Of a stretch of DNA of 64,000 nt, positions 10,319 through 18,598 are shown piece by piece. The notes under the pieces are model-generated. The model made no database searches, had not been told where the DNA came from, and saw only the letters and a program-made list of their open reading frames with translations. Within the stretch, counting starts at the first letter, position 1. Every line of letters begins with the position of its first letter. Source of the stretch: Gluconacetobacter tumulisoli (GTDB taxonomy: Bacteria; Pseudomonadota; Alphaproteobacteria; Acetobacterales; Acetobacteraceae). Made by a program: the position numbers and the translations under genes. Location of the stretch: contig NZ_JABEQM010000002.1 in NCBI RefSeq assembly GCF_014174155.1, positions 186,001 through 250,000 on the forward strand, in the 5' to 3' direction.

Positions 10319-10615
10319 CTAGCGTGCGCCGACGATACCGAACAGGTCGGCTTCCTTGGCGATCAGCAGGTCCTCGCCACCGATCCTGACTTCGGTACCG
10401 GACCATTTTCCGAACAGGACATGGTCGCCCTCGCGCACCTCCAGCGGCACGACCTGCCCACGCTCGTCCCGCGCGCCGGGCCCGACCGCCACGACCACGG
10501 CCTCGACCGGCTTTTCCTGGGCGGTGTCGGGAATGATGATGCCGCCGGCCGTCTTCTCGGCCGGGGTGATGCGCCGCAGGACCACACGGTCATGCAGGGG
10601 ACGAAAATTGCTCAT
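10319..10615 (-). CDS. groES: Co-chaperonin GroES
   Basis: A 98-residue Gro[34 protein letters not shown] includes the mobile loop, and [10 protein letters not shown] and [15 protein letters not shown] close the barrel. The start at 10615 is fixed by homology at [10 protein letters not shown] and an AGAAGG ribosome site 11 nt upstream; the frame stays open further upstream but without family similarity. It is the lid of the GroEL chamber. Order small ORF-groES-groEL on one strand. Confidence 0.95.
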   Translation of the reverse strand: MSNFRPLHDRVVLRRITPAEKTAGGIIIPDTAQEKPVEAVVVAVGPGARDERGQVVPLEVREGDHVLFGKWSGTEVRIGGEDLLIAKEADLFGIVGAR

Positions 10616-10658
10616 GTCATATGACCTTCTGGAATAATCGAATGTCCGGAACGGCAGA

Positions 10659-10886
10659 TCATCGGAGCGGCCGGCCGCCCCCGCCCGACGCGCCGGCACC
10701 GGCGCGGGCGGTCCGAAACAGCCGCGCGACCTGACGCGTCAGGTCGTCACGCTCTCTCAAGATCCGGTTATGGAAAGCGCGAACGCTGTCATGCGTGGCA
10801 TAGAAGCGCCGCGTCTCGTGGTCATCCTCCAGGATGACGGTTCCGACAAACGTGCCGTCGATTTCGACGATATGGGATTCAAGCAT
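10659..10886 (-). CDS. Small conserved-looking protein upstream of groES (75 aa)
   Basis: The protein begins [22 protein letters not shown] and continues with a charged helical part ([22 protein letters not shown]) and a Gly/Arg-rich tail. No known domain is evident, though the front half looks like a compact beta structure of the kind seen in small alphaproteobacterial stress ORFs. It ends 43 nt before groES and lies between the CIRCE-like promoter and the chaperonin genes, so it is probably cotranscribed with them. Function unknown. Confidence 0.6.
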   Translation of the reverse strand: MLESHIVEIDGTFVGTVILEDDHETRRFYATHDSVRAFHNRILRERDDLTRQVARLFRTARAGAGASGGGGRPLR

Positions 10887-11054
10887 GGGTTTCCGCCTTT
10901 CCGATCCCGCGTCCGCAGGGTTCGGCCGGCAGTCGCCCCGCCGACATCTTATCCGCTATGCGCCGGCGCCCTGTGGCCGGCATGCGCCCTACATCGATCA
11001 ACGCGGCACATTCGCGCGGTCGCCTGCCTCATGTGAACCACTCCGTCGGTCTCG

Positions 11055-11077
11055 CCCACTCATGGCGATCGAGTGGG
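11055..11077 (-). promoter_or_regulatory. CIRCE-like operator (HrcA-type) for the groESL unit
   Basis: CCCACTC-N9-GAGTGGG is a perfect 7-bp inverted repeat with the 9-nt spacer of CIRCE (consensus TTAGCACTC-N9-GAGTGCTAA); the CACTC/GAGTG core is identical, the outer bases differ. It directly abuts the -10 box of a leftward promoter, the usual position for HrcA repression of groESL. A 168-nt leader separates it from the first ORF. Confidence 0.7.
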
Positions 11078-11105
11078 ATGATACAGGCCGGCCGCCACCG
11101 GTCAA
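11078..11105 (-). promoter_or_regulatory. Sigma70-type promoter for small ORF-groES-groEL
   Basis: On the minus strand TTGACC (11105-11100) and TATCAT (11083-11078) are separated by 16 nt. The -10 box is followed at once by the CIRCE-like repeat, so a repressor bound there would cover the transcription start. Confidence 0.65.
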
Positions 11106-11357
11106 CACATAAACACCATTAAAACGTGTTATATTGCATATAACTATTAATTGAGTGCATTGAGACACCCCCTCCGTCACCCTGGCTTGGGGAGCACATT
11201 AAATAATTTATTTACAGTCACTTGATCAGGTTCCGGCCGATCTCTGGACCCAAGATGACGCCCCGGCCGAACGGATCGCCCCATGCCATACGGACCGCCC
11301 GACCCGCCTCGCACGTGCCGGACGCCTTCCATATAGACGATTTTTGTTAGTTATATG

Positions 11358-11386
11358 TTGAAAAGAACGATTATATGTCGTTATCC
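11358..11386 (+). promoter_or_regulatory. Putative promoter of the peroxiredoxin operon
   Basis: TTGAAA and TTATCC are separated by 17 nt in an AT-rich stretch 53 nt before the peroxiredoxin start. The spacer contains a small inverted repeat, AACGA-N7-TCGTT, which could be an operator. The rest of the gap between 11106 and 11357 shows nothing recognisable apart from AT-rich sequence. Confidence 0.4.
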
Positions 11387-11438
11387 ATAGGCCATGCGTG
11401 ATCCGCGGGCATCACAGACAACAGGGAAATGCAGTCCG

Positions 11439-12071
11439 ATGACCATCCATCTGGGGGAGACCGCTCCCGACTTCGAGCAGGAGACGACCTTCGGGCCGAT
11501 CCGCTTTCATGACTGGCTGGGCGAGTCCTGGGGCATCCTGTTCAGCCACCCCAAGGATTTCACGCCGGTCTGCACGACGGAACTCGGCGCCGTCGCACGG
11601 CTGGCGCCCGAATGGGCGAAACGAAACACCAAGGTGATCGGCCTGTCCGTCGATCCGGTCGGCAGGCACAATGAATGGGAGGCCGATATCGCCGAGACCC
11701 AGGGTGCCGCGGTCAATTTCCCGATCATCGCGGATGCGGACGGAAAGGTTGCCGCCCTGTACGACATGATCCATCCGGCCGCCGACCCGAAGGTCACGGT
11801 CCGCACTGTCTTCATCATCGACCCCGGCAAGAAGGTCCGGCTGACGCTGACCTATCCGCCCTCGGCCGGACGGAATTTCGACGAGGTGCTCCGTGTCCTC
11901 GACAGTCTGCAACTGACCGACCGCCACAAGGTCACGACCCCGGCCGACTGGACGAACGGCGACGATGTCATCATCGCCCCGTCGGTCGGCGATGAACAGG
12001 CCCGCGCCCTGTTCCCGGAGGGGTGGAAAACCGTGCGGCCCTATCTGCGACTTGTCCGGCAACCCCGATAG
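11439..12071 (+). CDS. 1-Cys peroxiredoxin (Prx6 type)
   Basis: This 210-residue protein is a Prx6-type peroxiredoxin. The peroxidatic Cys is residue 45 in HPKDFTPVCTTELG, and the catalytic Arg lies in VTVRTVFIIDP; the C-terminal dimer arm with TYPPSAGRNFDEVLRVLDSLQ is also present. It reduces peroxides through one conserved cysteine with an external reductant. The start at 11439 (MTIHLGETAPDF) matches the family; upstream in-frame residues do not. It is the first gene of a four-gene operon with gaps of 19, 14 and 5 nt. Confidence 0.93.
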   Translation: MTIHLGETAPDFEQETTFGPIRFHDWLGESWGILFSHPKDFTPVCTTELGAVARLAPEWAKRNTKVIGLSVDPVGRHNEWEADIAETQGAAVNFPIIADADGKVAALYDMIHPAADPKVTVRTVFIIDPGKKVRLTLTYPPSAGRNFDEVLRVLDSLQLTDRHKVTTPADWTNGDDVIIAPSVGDEQARALFPEGWKTVRPYLRLVRQPR

Positions 12072-12090
12072 CCCCTTCAGGACACAGGCA

Positions 12091-12600
12091 ATGGCGCTCT
12101 TTCCTGGCTGGGCCGCGCCTGATTTCGCGGCCGAGACGACGGCGGGCCCGATCCGCTTCCGCGCGTGGCTCGATGGTGCCTGGGGCATCGTCATCACCCA
12201 CCCGGACGACTACAGCCCGCAGACGCTCCGAAGCGGGATGGCCTGGGCCCGTTCGTGCACAAGACCGGTCAAGCTGCTTGGCCTCTCGTCCGCGGGGCGA
12301 CACCTCGGGGCCGGGACCGCGAATCAGGCGGCCGCCCGGCCCGCCGAGGGCCCGGAATTTCCGACCATCCGGGGTGACGCCGGCGGCATCGCCGCCCTCT
12401 GGCGCGGCGTTCCCCCGGATGTCGGTCCGGCTGCCGCCCCCCTGGACGAACATGTGGTGTTCATCGTGGATCCGACAGGGATGATTCGGACGACCCTGTC
12501 CTATCCGCCTTCCGGCGATCGAAATTTCGCCGACATCATCCAGGTCGTGGAAGCCTTCGATACGGGCTGCCGCTCCGTGCGGCACAGGCACGCGGCTTAG
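12091..12600 (+). CDS. Cys-less peroxiredoxin paralogue
   Basis: The 169-residue product is clearly related to the preceding gene: residues 1-38 align without gaps (PDF, ETT, GPIRF, WGI, HP), and FIVDPTGMIRTTLSYPPSGDRNF matches the C-terminal half. At the catalytic loop HPDDYSPQTLRS replaces HPKDFTPVCTTE, so Thr45 stands where the peroxidatic Cys should be, and the catalytic Arg is replaced by His in DEHVVFIVD. It is shorter because the dimer arm is missing. It cannot be a conventional peroxidase; it may be a regulatory or partner subunit, or an early stage of gene decay. The frame is intact and the gap to both neighbours is under 20 nt, which argues for expression. Confidence 0.85.
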   Translation: MALFPGWAAPDFAAETTAGPIRFRAWLDGAWGIVITHPDDYSPQTLRSGMAWARSCTRPVKLLGLSSAGRHLGAGTANQAAARPAEGPEFPTIRGDAGGIAALWRGVPPDVGPAAAPLDEHVVFIVDPTGMIRTTLSYPPSGDRNFADIIQVVEAFDTGCRSVRHRHAA

Positions 12601-12614
12601 GGACATAAACCGGA

Positions 12615-13724
12615 ATGGATGGTCTCGCCTCCGCCCCCCTGCCCTCCGAAACCGGCATGCGCGACCAGGTTGACCGGGATATCGACGGCCTCTCGCCTTA
12701 CGAGTTTCTATCGCCCTGGATCATCTACGGCCCTCTGGTGATCGTCTGGATCCTGCTCGGCCTGCGCTATCGGGATTTCGCCGTCGCGACGCTTGCCAAT
12801 CCCCATATCCCGGCCGGCGGCCTCTGCGGGGAAAGCAAGGGGGACATTCTCGATCAGGTGGGCCGGGACGCCCGTGCCTGGATCGCGCCATGGCATGTCT
12901 TCACCAGCGGCAACGGCAGCGACATCCGCGCGCGCGAGGCGATGGATCGGCTGGGCCTGACCTTCCCCGTCGTGGTGAAGCCGGATATCGGCTGCAAGGG
13001 CGCGGGCGTGCGCCGTCTCGACGGGCCCGAGTCCCTGCGGGAAACCCTCGGCCTGTATCCCGACAATGTCGCCGTGATGATCCAGCATTTCATCCCCCAT
13101 GTGGGGGAAGCCGGCATCTTCTACTCCCGCATCCCCGGGGAGGCGACCGGCCGTATCCTGTCCATGACGTTCAAGACGTCGCCTTCCGTCGTCGGCGACG
13201 GACTCTCGACCCTCCGCGAGCTGGTGCTGGCGCATCCCCGGACCGGCAGGGTGCCGCATGTCTATCTTCCCCGGCTGGCCGCGCAGCTGGATCATGTTCC
13301 AGAGGCCGGCCGGAGGATCCCGCTGGTGTTTACCGGAAACCATTCCAAGGGGTCCGCGTTCCGCGATGCCTCGCATCTCGTGACCCCGGAACTCACGCGC
13401 CGCATCGACGCAATCCTGCGCAGCATGCCCGACTTCCATCACGGTCGCGTGGACCTGCGCTTCGCGTCCGTCGCCGCCCTGCGGGAGGGACACGGATTCC
13501 AGATCATCGAGATCAACGGCATCGGTTCGGAACCGATCCATATGTGGGCCCCCGGCACCGCTCTCGCGGACATCTACCGCATACAGTTCCGCTTCTACGG
13601 CCGGGCATTCCGGATCGGCGACCTGATGCGACGGCGCGGCCATCGCAGCAGCGGCGCCTTCCACATGCTGCGGCTGTGGCGGCGGCAGTCCGCGCTGATC
13701 GCCAGCTACCCGCCAGGCCACTGA
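12615..13724 (+). CDS. Membrane-anchored ATP-grasp ligase (D-Ala-D-Ala ligase-like)
   Basis: A 369-residue protein with one N-terminal membrane helix (about residues 35-52, WIIYGPLVIVWILLG) followed by an ATP-grasp domain. The ATP-binding Lys is in FPVVVKPDIGCKGAGV; VVGDGLSTLREL resembles the loop of cyanophycin-synthetase and RimK-type ligases; the metal ligands are in GRVDLRF and EINGIGSEP. Family members join a carboxylate to an amine using ATP. They are often labelled D-alanine-D-alanine ligase, but that substrate is not established. The tight operon with two peroxiredoxin-type proteins and a hydrolase is unusual. Confidence 0.8.
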   Translation: MDGLASAPLPSETGMRDQVDRDIDGLSPYEFLSPWIIYGPLVIVWILLGLRYRDFAVATLANPHIPAGGLCGESKGDILDQVGRDARAWIAPWHVFTSGNGSDIRAREAMDRLGLTFPVVVKPDIGCKGAGVRRLDGPESLRETLGLYPDNVAVMIQHFIPHVGEAGIFYSRIPGEATGRILSMTFKTSPSVVGDGLSTLRELVLAHPRTGRVPHVYLPRLAAQLDHVPEAGRRIPLVFTGNHSKGSAFRDASHLVTPELTRRIDAILRSMPDFHHGRVDLRFASVAALREGHGFQIIEINGIGSEPIHMWAPGTALADIYRIQFRFYGRAFRIGDLMRRRGHRSSGAFHMLRLWRRQSALIASYPPGH

Positions 13725-13729
13725 CCACC

Positions 13730-14479
13730 ATGAACGCTCTCGATACCGGAGGCACGCCGATGTCGACCGTCAATCACACGAACCGGATTTCGCCATGGCG
13801 CGGGGACAGGCCGGCCGGCCAGTCTTCCACCGGGACAGCGGACGCCGCCCCGGTCGTCGCCCCTTCGCTGATGACGCTCTCGGCTTTCGAGATCGTCATC
13901 GTGCCCGGCCTCTACGGCTCGGGTCCCGATCACTGGCAATCCCGCTGGGAGGCGTTCTTGCACCGGCAGGGGGTCACGGTGCGCAGGGTGGTCCAGCGCA
14001 ACTGGGCGAATCCCACCTATCGGGCATGGGGCAACGGCTTGCGCCACGCCATGCGCGCCTGCCGGCGTCCGGCCATCCTCGTGGCGCACAGCCTCGGCGC
14101 CGTCCTGGTGGCGCGACGGGCCAGCGAACACCGTCTCGGGATCGCGGCCGGCGCCCTGCTGGTGGCCCCGGCCGATGTCGAACAACATGCCGGACCGGAC
14201 GCGTGCCGTGTCGGCGGCTTTGCCCCGCTTCCCGTCACGCCGTTGCCATTTCCATCCCTCCTGATCGCCAGCCGGAACGACGAATGGCTGTCACCGGCCC
14301 GCGCCGATGCCCTGGCCGCGCGATGGGGGTCGACATTGGTCGATGCCGGTCGGATCGGACATATCGGCAGCGCATCGGACATCGGGCTCTGGCCCGACGG
14401 TCTGTCCGCCCTCCTGCAACTGGCCCGCTCCCTCCCGATACCCCGCGACGGCCCCTTCACCCCCATGGCTTCGCAATGA
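13730..14479 (+). CDS. RBBP9/YdeN family alpha/beta hydrolase
   Basis: The 249-residue protein is a serine hydrolase of the RBBP9/YdeN group: IVIVPGLYGSGPDHWQSRWE at the front, nucleophile Ser in VAHSLGAVL, acid in SRNDEW and the base in GHIGSASDIG. Start 13730 gives a 47-residue leader before the domain; the ATG at 13760 is a second option. No signal peptide is obvious. It begins 5 nt after the ATP-grasp stop and is the last gene of the peroxiredoxin operon. Substrate unknown. Confidence 0.85.
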   Translation: MNALDTGGTPMSTVNHTNRISPWRGDRPAGQSSTGTADAAPVVAPSLMTLSAFEIVIVPGLYGSGPDHWQSRWEAFLHRQGVTVRRVVQRNWANPTYRAWGNGLRHAMRACRRPAILVAHSLGAVLVARRASEHRLGIAAGALLVAPADVEQHAGPDACRVGGFAPLPVTPLPFPSLLIASRNDEWLSPARADALAARWGSTLVDAGRIGHIGSASDIGLWPDGLSALLQLARSLPIPRDGPFTPMASQ

Positions 14480-14880
14480 CCGCCCTCCCGTCCCTGCGGC
14501 GACGCCCCTCCCGCATGCCGTCCACCCTGCCCAGCCAAGGATATCAACGACCCGGCTGAGGCGCGGACGGCTTCAGCCGTCGGGCGGCCACGCGCGCGGC
14601 GGTCCGGCAGACGCACAGCGCGGTTCTTCCCCCGACCCGCCTTGGCCCCGGCAGCCGTCCGGACTTCGACGGCAAAAATATGGAAACGAACAGTTTCATT
14701 CCTTTTCATTTTTTTCGCCGCCTCAGCCGGTCTAACAATTCTCCACCGGCAACGGTCCGGAGACGGTCGGCAAAGACCTTCTGCCGGCGCCCGAGCCTTG
14801 CGATGCGGTCCCGACATGGATTGCAGCGACCATCACAAGGCCCGGCCGGTGTTCCGATCCGCCTGGACAGGAGAGCAGCA
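14480..14880. other. 401-nt non-coding gap before wrbA
   Basis: No credible gene is seen. Around 14680-14720 there is an AT-rich patch containing GAAAC-N5-GTTTC, a short inverted repeat that may belong to the wrbA promoter or to the end of the upstream operon. GGAGAG just before the GTG at 14881 is a good ribosome site. Confidence 0.4.
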
Positions 14881-15489
14881 GTGACCAAGGTTCTCGTTCT
14901 TTACTATTCCACCTACGGACACATCGAAACGATGGCCGAAGCCGTGGCGGACGGCGTGCGCGCCGCCGGTGCGCAGGCCGACATCAAGCGCGTGCCGGAA
15001 ACCGTGCCGGAAGACATTGCCCGCGCCAATCATTTCAAGCTGGACCAGAACGCGCCGATCGCGACGCCGGCCGACCTCGAAGCCTATGACGCGATCATCG
15101 TCGGCACGCCCACGCGCTTCGGCCGCATGGCGTCGCAGATGGCCAGCTTCTGGGACCAGACCGGCGGATTGTGGTTCAGGGGCGCGCTGGTCGGCAAGGT
15201 GGGCGCGGCCTTCACCTCGACCGCGGTGCAGCATGGCGGCCAGGAAACGACGCTGTTCTCCGTCATCACCAACCTGCTGCATCATGGCCTGGTCATCTCC
15301 GGCCTGCCCTACAGCTACCAGGGGCAGATGCGCATGGACGAGATCACCGGCGGTGCGCCCTATGGCGCGACGACACTCGCCGGCACCGACGGATCGCGCG
15401 CCGTCAGCGCCAGCGAACAGGAGGGCGCCCGCTTCCTGGGCCAGCATGTGGCGCAGATCGCCGCCAGGCTTTCCACCTCCTCCGTGTGA
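14881..15489 (+). CDS. wrbA: NAD(P)H:quinone oxidoreductase WrbA
   Basis: A 202-residue flavodoxin-like protein. [18 protein letters not shown] is the FMN phosphate loop, and [13 protein letters not shown] plus [14 protein letters not shown] are diagnostic of WrbA. It reduces quinones by two electrons, preventing semiquinone formation. The start is GTG at 14881, chosen by homology (VTKVLVLYY) and the adjacent ribosome site; the longer open frame upstream is not similar to WrbA. It heads a codirectional run with YceI and b561 genes that fits quinone/redox homeostasis. Confidence 0.93.
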   Translation: MTKVLVLYYSTYGHIETMAEAVADGVRAAGAQADIKRVPETVPEDIARANHFKLDQNAPIATPADLEAYDAIIVGTPTRFGRMASQMASFWDQTGGLWFRGALVGKVGAAFTSTAVQHGGQETTLFSVITNLLHHGLVISGLPYSYQGQMRMDEITGGAPYGATTLAGTDGSRAVSASEQEGARFLGQHVAQIAARLSTSSV

Positions 15490-15514
15490 CCTCATCGTTC
15501 CAAGGATCATCGAC

Positions 15515-16132
15515 ATGTTTCGTTCGTTTCTGACCACGTCCGCCGCGGCGTCCGTCCTGCTCGCCGTCACCGCCGGCGCGGTCTCGGCCCAGGCCCCCAC
15601 GCAGCCCGCCGATGTGCAGGGCGGCGCCTATCAGGTCGAACCCGGCCACACGCAGGTCGGCTTCTCGCTGCTGCATCTCGGCTTCAGCTATTACTCGGGC
15701 CTGTTCTCGAACGTATCCGGCTCGCTGACGCTGGATCCCAAAACCCCGTCCGCCTCGACCCTGAACGTCACGATCCCCATCGCATCCGTGCAGACCACCA
15801 GCGACAAGCTGACCGGTGAATTGAAGGGCGAGCAATGGTTCGACGCGGCCCGGTTCCCGAACGCCACCTTCACCTCGACGAAGGTCACCCCCATCGGCAA
15901 GGATCGCGCGACCGTCACGGGCAACCTGACGATCCACGGCGTCACCAGGCCTGAAACGCTGAAGGTGCGCTTCGTCGGTGCCGGCGTGAACCCGCTGGAC
16001 AAGAAATACACCGTCGGCTTCGAGGCGAAGGCCACCATCAACCGCAGCGATTTCGGCGTGAAGATGTATGTCCCGTATGTCAGCGACGCCGTCGAGCTGC
16101 GCATCGCCGGCGCGTTCGAGCGTCAGGACTGA
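15515..16132 (+). CDS. YceI family periplasmic protein (copy 1)
   Basis: The 205-residue protein has a cleavable signal peptide (MFRSFLTTSAAASVLLAVTA then AVSAQA) and a YceI lipocalin-like beta barrel: YQVEPGHTQVGFSLLHLGFSY, LTGELKGEQWFDAARFPNATF and GNLTIHGVTRPETLKV are typical. YceI proteins bind polyisoprenoid lipids such as ubiquinone-8 precursors in the periplasm. AAGGA precedes the ATG by 8 nt. It stands 25 nt after wrbA and 7 nt before a cytochrome b561 gene. Confidence 0.9.
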   Translation: MFRSFLTTSAAASVLLAVTAGAVSAQAPTQPADVQGGAYQVEPGHTQVGFSLLHLGFSYYSGLFSNVSGSLTLDPKTPSASTLNVTIPIASVQTTSDKLTGELKGEQWFDAARFPNATFTSTKVTPIGKDRATVTGNLTIHGVTRPETLKVRFVGAGVNPLDKKYTVGFEAKATINRSDFGVKMYVPYVSDAVELRIAGAFERQD

Positions 16133-16139
16133 ACCCGCC

Positions 16140-16751
16140 ATGCCGGCCCGTCCCGACATGGCCGGCACGACCGGCCGCTACGATCCGGTCGCGATCGCCC
16201 TGCATTGGGTGATCGCCGCCGGGATCCTGACCCTGATCGGCATGGGCCTGGCCATGGACCATCTGTCCCTGCCGCCGATGCAGGTGTTCAGGCTCTACCA
16301 GCTGCACAAATCGATCGGCATCACGCTCATGCTGGCCATCGTGCTGCGCATCGGCTGGCGGCTGTGCCACAGGGCGCCCGCCCTGCCGGCCGCGATGCCC
16401 GACATCGAACGCAGGGCCGCGCACGGCACGCATGGGCTGCTGTACGGGTTGCAGGTGCTGCTGCCGCTCAGCGGATGGGCGCTGGTCTCGGCGTCGGTCT
16501 TCAACATCCCGACCGTTCTCTACGGCATCGTGCCGTGGCCGCATCTGCCGGTCCTGCCCACCCTGCATGACAAGGCCCCGGTCGAGGCCGCGCTGAAGAC
16601 CCTGCACCACTGGGGCGCCTGGATCCTGACGGCAGTCATCGCCCTGCACGCCGCCGCCGCCCTGCGCCACCATTTCGTCCTGAAGGACGGCGTCCTGCGG
16701 CAGATGCTGCCCGCCCGCCGCCGCGCCGCCAAATCATCGCAACCTGCCTGA
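16140..16751 (+). CDS. Cytochrome b561 (CybB family)
   Basis: A 203-residue membrane protein with four hydrophobic helices. Heme-ligand His residues sit in IALHWVIAAG, YQLHKSIGI, HGTHGLLYGLQ and IALHAAAALRHH as expected for the Ni,Fe-hydrogenase/cytochrome b561 family. It probably transfers electrons between ubiquinol and a periplasmic acceptor such as superoxide. It is sandwiched between two YceI genes, the standard yceI-yceJ arrangement seen in E. coli and others. Confidence 0.9.
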   Translation: MPARPDMAGTTGRYDPVAIALHWVIAAGILTLIGMGLAMDHLSLPPMQVFRLYQLHKSIGITLMLAIVLRIGWRLCHRAPALPAAMPDIERRAAHGTHGLLYGLQVLLPLSGWALVSASVFNIPTVLYGIVPWPHLPVLPTLHDKAPVEAALKTLHHWGAWILTAVIALHAAAALRHHFVLKDGVLRQMLPARRRAAKSSQPA

Positions 16752-16765
16752 CAGGATCTCCCTTC

Positions 16766-17338
16766 ATGTCTCTCTCCACGCATCTGAAGGCCGCGATGCT
16801 CGGTGCGGTCCTGCTCGCCCCTGCCGCCCCGGCCCTTGCCGCCGACTGGACGATCGACCCGGCCCACAGCACCGTCGCCTTCACCGGCACGCAGACCGGC
16901 GCCAGGTTCACCGGCCATTTCAAAAGCTTCGGCGGCACGATCCGGTTCGACCCCGCCCATCCCGACGCGGGGCATGCCCTGGTCACGATCGACGTCGCCA
17001 GTGCCGCGACCGGCGACACGCAGCGCGACGAGGCCATGCCCGGCGTCGACTGGTTCAATGTCGCGGCCTTTCCCAGGGCGACATTCGAGGCCAAGGGATT
17101 CCAGTCGAAGGGCGGCAATGCCTACGAGGCCCACGGGACACTTACGATCCGCGGCGTCGGCCTGCCCGAAACCCTCCCCTTCACGCTCGATATCACCGGC
17201 ACGACAGCCCATGCCCGGGGCCATCTCGACCTGGTCCGCTCGCCGTTCGGCATCGGCCAGGGCCCGTGGGCGAGCGGACAGTGGGTGGCGCTGGAGGTCG
17301 GCGTCGATATCGACATCACCGCGCATGCGGCCCCGTAG
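16766..17338 (+). CDS. YceI family periplasmic protein (copy 2)
   Basis: A 190-residue second YceI protein with a signal peptide ending in APALAADW and a barrel starting WTIDPAHSTVAFTGTQTGARF. The FDPAHPDAGHALVTIDVASAAT and GVDWFNVAAFPRATFEAKGF segments match the family. It differs strongly from copy 1, so the two probably bind different isoprenoids or act in sequence. It starts 14 nt after the b561 gene. Confidence 0.9.
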   Translation: MSLSTHLKAAMLGAVLLAPAAPALAADWTIDPAHSTVAFTGTQTGARFTGHFKSFGGTIRFDPAHPDAGHALVTIDVASAATGDTQRDEAMPGVDWFNVAAFPRATFEAKGFQSKGGNAYEAHGTLTIRGVGLPETLPFTLDITGTTAHARGHLDLVRSPFGIGQGPWASGQWVALEVGVDIDITAHAAP

Positions 17339-17564
17339 CATCCGCCGCGGGACACCCACCCGCCCCCATTTCCCCATCGCCGACAGCCGCGTGCGCCTTC
17401 GGGCCGCGCGGTTTTTTTGTGCCTGCGGCCCGCCGCCGGCGTCCGGGCGCCCGGCCAGATACAATTATTGGAACCAATAGGTTTCCTTCATTTCCATTTA
17501 ATCCCGAATGGCGAAGGCGTATCTCTGGTTTTGCAAAAGGCCAATGCAGGCCGGGAGGTATCAG

Positions 17565-18263
17565 ATGATAGACGTCAGATCATTCGCAAGCCTGGGCGGG
17601 GCCGATCATGGCTGGCTGAAGGCGAAACATCATTTCTCGTTCGCGGGATATCACGACCCCGAGCGCGTGCATTGGGGCGACCTGCGGGTATGGAACGACG
17701 ACACCATCGCGCCGGGCACCGGTTTTCCCGCCCATCCGCATCGCGACATGGAAATCATCACCTATGTCCGCAAGGGCGCGATCACCCACCAGGACAATCT
17801 GGGCAACAAGGGCCGTACCGAGGCGGGCGACGTGCAGGTGATGTCCGCCGGCACCGGCATCACGCACAGCGAGTACAACCTGGAGCCAGGCGAGACCCAG
17901 ATTTTCCAGATCTGGATCATCCCGACCACACAGGGCAAGGCGCCAGGCTGGGGTGCGCGTCCGTTCCCGAAGCAGAACCGGGCCGGCCATTTCGTCACCC
18001 TGGCATCGGGCCATGACGACGATGCCGATGCGCTGCCGATCCGCGCCGATGCCCGCGTCCTGGGCGCGACGCTGAAGGCCGGGCAGGTTGCGGAATATGC
18101 GCTCGGCACCGGACGCCGGGCCTACCTGGTGCCCTCGACCGGCGCTGTCGAGATCGAAGGCGTGCGGGTGAACACCCGTGACGGCGCCGCGATTTCGGAA
18201 ACGGAAACGCTGCGGGTCAAGGCGCTGGAAGATTCCGAGATCGTCCTGGTGGACGCCGCCTGA
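17565..18263 (+). CDS. Pirin family protein
   Basis: The 232-residue protein shows the bicupin pirin pattern: FSFAGYHDPERVHWGDLRVWNDD, then metal-binding His residues in GFPAHPHRDMEIITYV and GITHSEYN. Bacterial pirins (YhhW type) can act as quercetinase-like dioxygenases or redox-sensing regulators. A strong GGGAGG site 6 nt before the ATG at 17565 fixes the start; 19 in-frame residues upstream are excluded. It follows the YceI cluster after a 226-nt gap containing its own probable promoter region. Confidence 0.9.
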   Translation: MIDVRSFASLGGADHGWLKAKHHFSFAGYHDPERVHWGDLRVWNDDTIAPGTGFPAHPHRDMEIITYVRKGAITHQDNLGNKGRTEAGDVQVMSAGTGITHSEYNLEPGETQIFQIWIIPTTQGKAPGWGARPFPKQNRAGHFVTLASGHDDDADALPIRADARVLGATLKAGQVAEYALGTGRRAYLVPSTGAVEIEGVRVNTRDGAAISETETLRVKALEDSEIVLVDAA

Positions 18264-18277
18264 TCCGCTCGACCGGA

Positions 18278-18326
18278 CCATCGCCCGCAGACGCCGTGCC
18301 AGGGGCACCGGGCACGCGGGCGATGG
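18278..18326. terminator. Nested inverted repeat between convergent genes
   Basis: An 11-bp arm CCATCGCCCGC (18278-18288) pairs with GCGGGCGATGG (18316-18326), and inside it GTGCC pairs with GGCAC. It lies between pirin and the leftward genes on its right, where a bidirectional transcription stop would be useful. There is no T tract, so intrinsic termination is uncertain. Confidence 0.4.
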
Positions 18327-18341
18327 CCTGTCGACCGTCCC

Positions 18342-18590
18342 TCAGGCCATCGATGCGCCTGGCTTTCGACCGTATGCGGCAATCCTCCACCCTGCCGCGC
18401 GGCGTTCGCGTTCGTGGCAGGCCAGGACATCCTCCGGCGGCGGCAATCGGCCCCGCATCAGTCCCGATATCCCGAAACCGAAGATGGCCCGGACGAAGGG
18501 CATCGGCTCCGCCAGCATGGCCCCGAGAAATTGCGGCCGGAACTGCTGCCGGCCGAGACGAGCCCCCAGCGGGCCGCCGACGATCGCCAC
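18342..18590 (-). CDS. Possible small ORF (82 aa) after the MFS gene
   Basis: A GTG at 18590, 8 nt beyond the MFS stop, opens an 82-residue frame with mostly G/C third positions in its first half (PLGARLGRQQFRPQFLGAML, FVRAIFGFGISGLMRGRLPPP). It does not match a family I know and may be a short accessory protein or the remnant of a larger gene. Low confidence. Confidence 0.35.
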   Translation of the reverse strand: MAIVGGPLGARLGRQQFRPQFLGAMLAEPMPFVRAIFGFGISGLMRGRLPPPEDVLACHERERRAAGWRIAAYGRKPGASMA

Positions 18591-18598
18591 CCGCGCGG

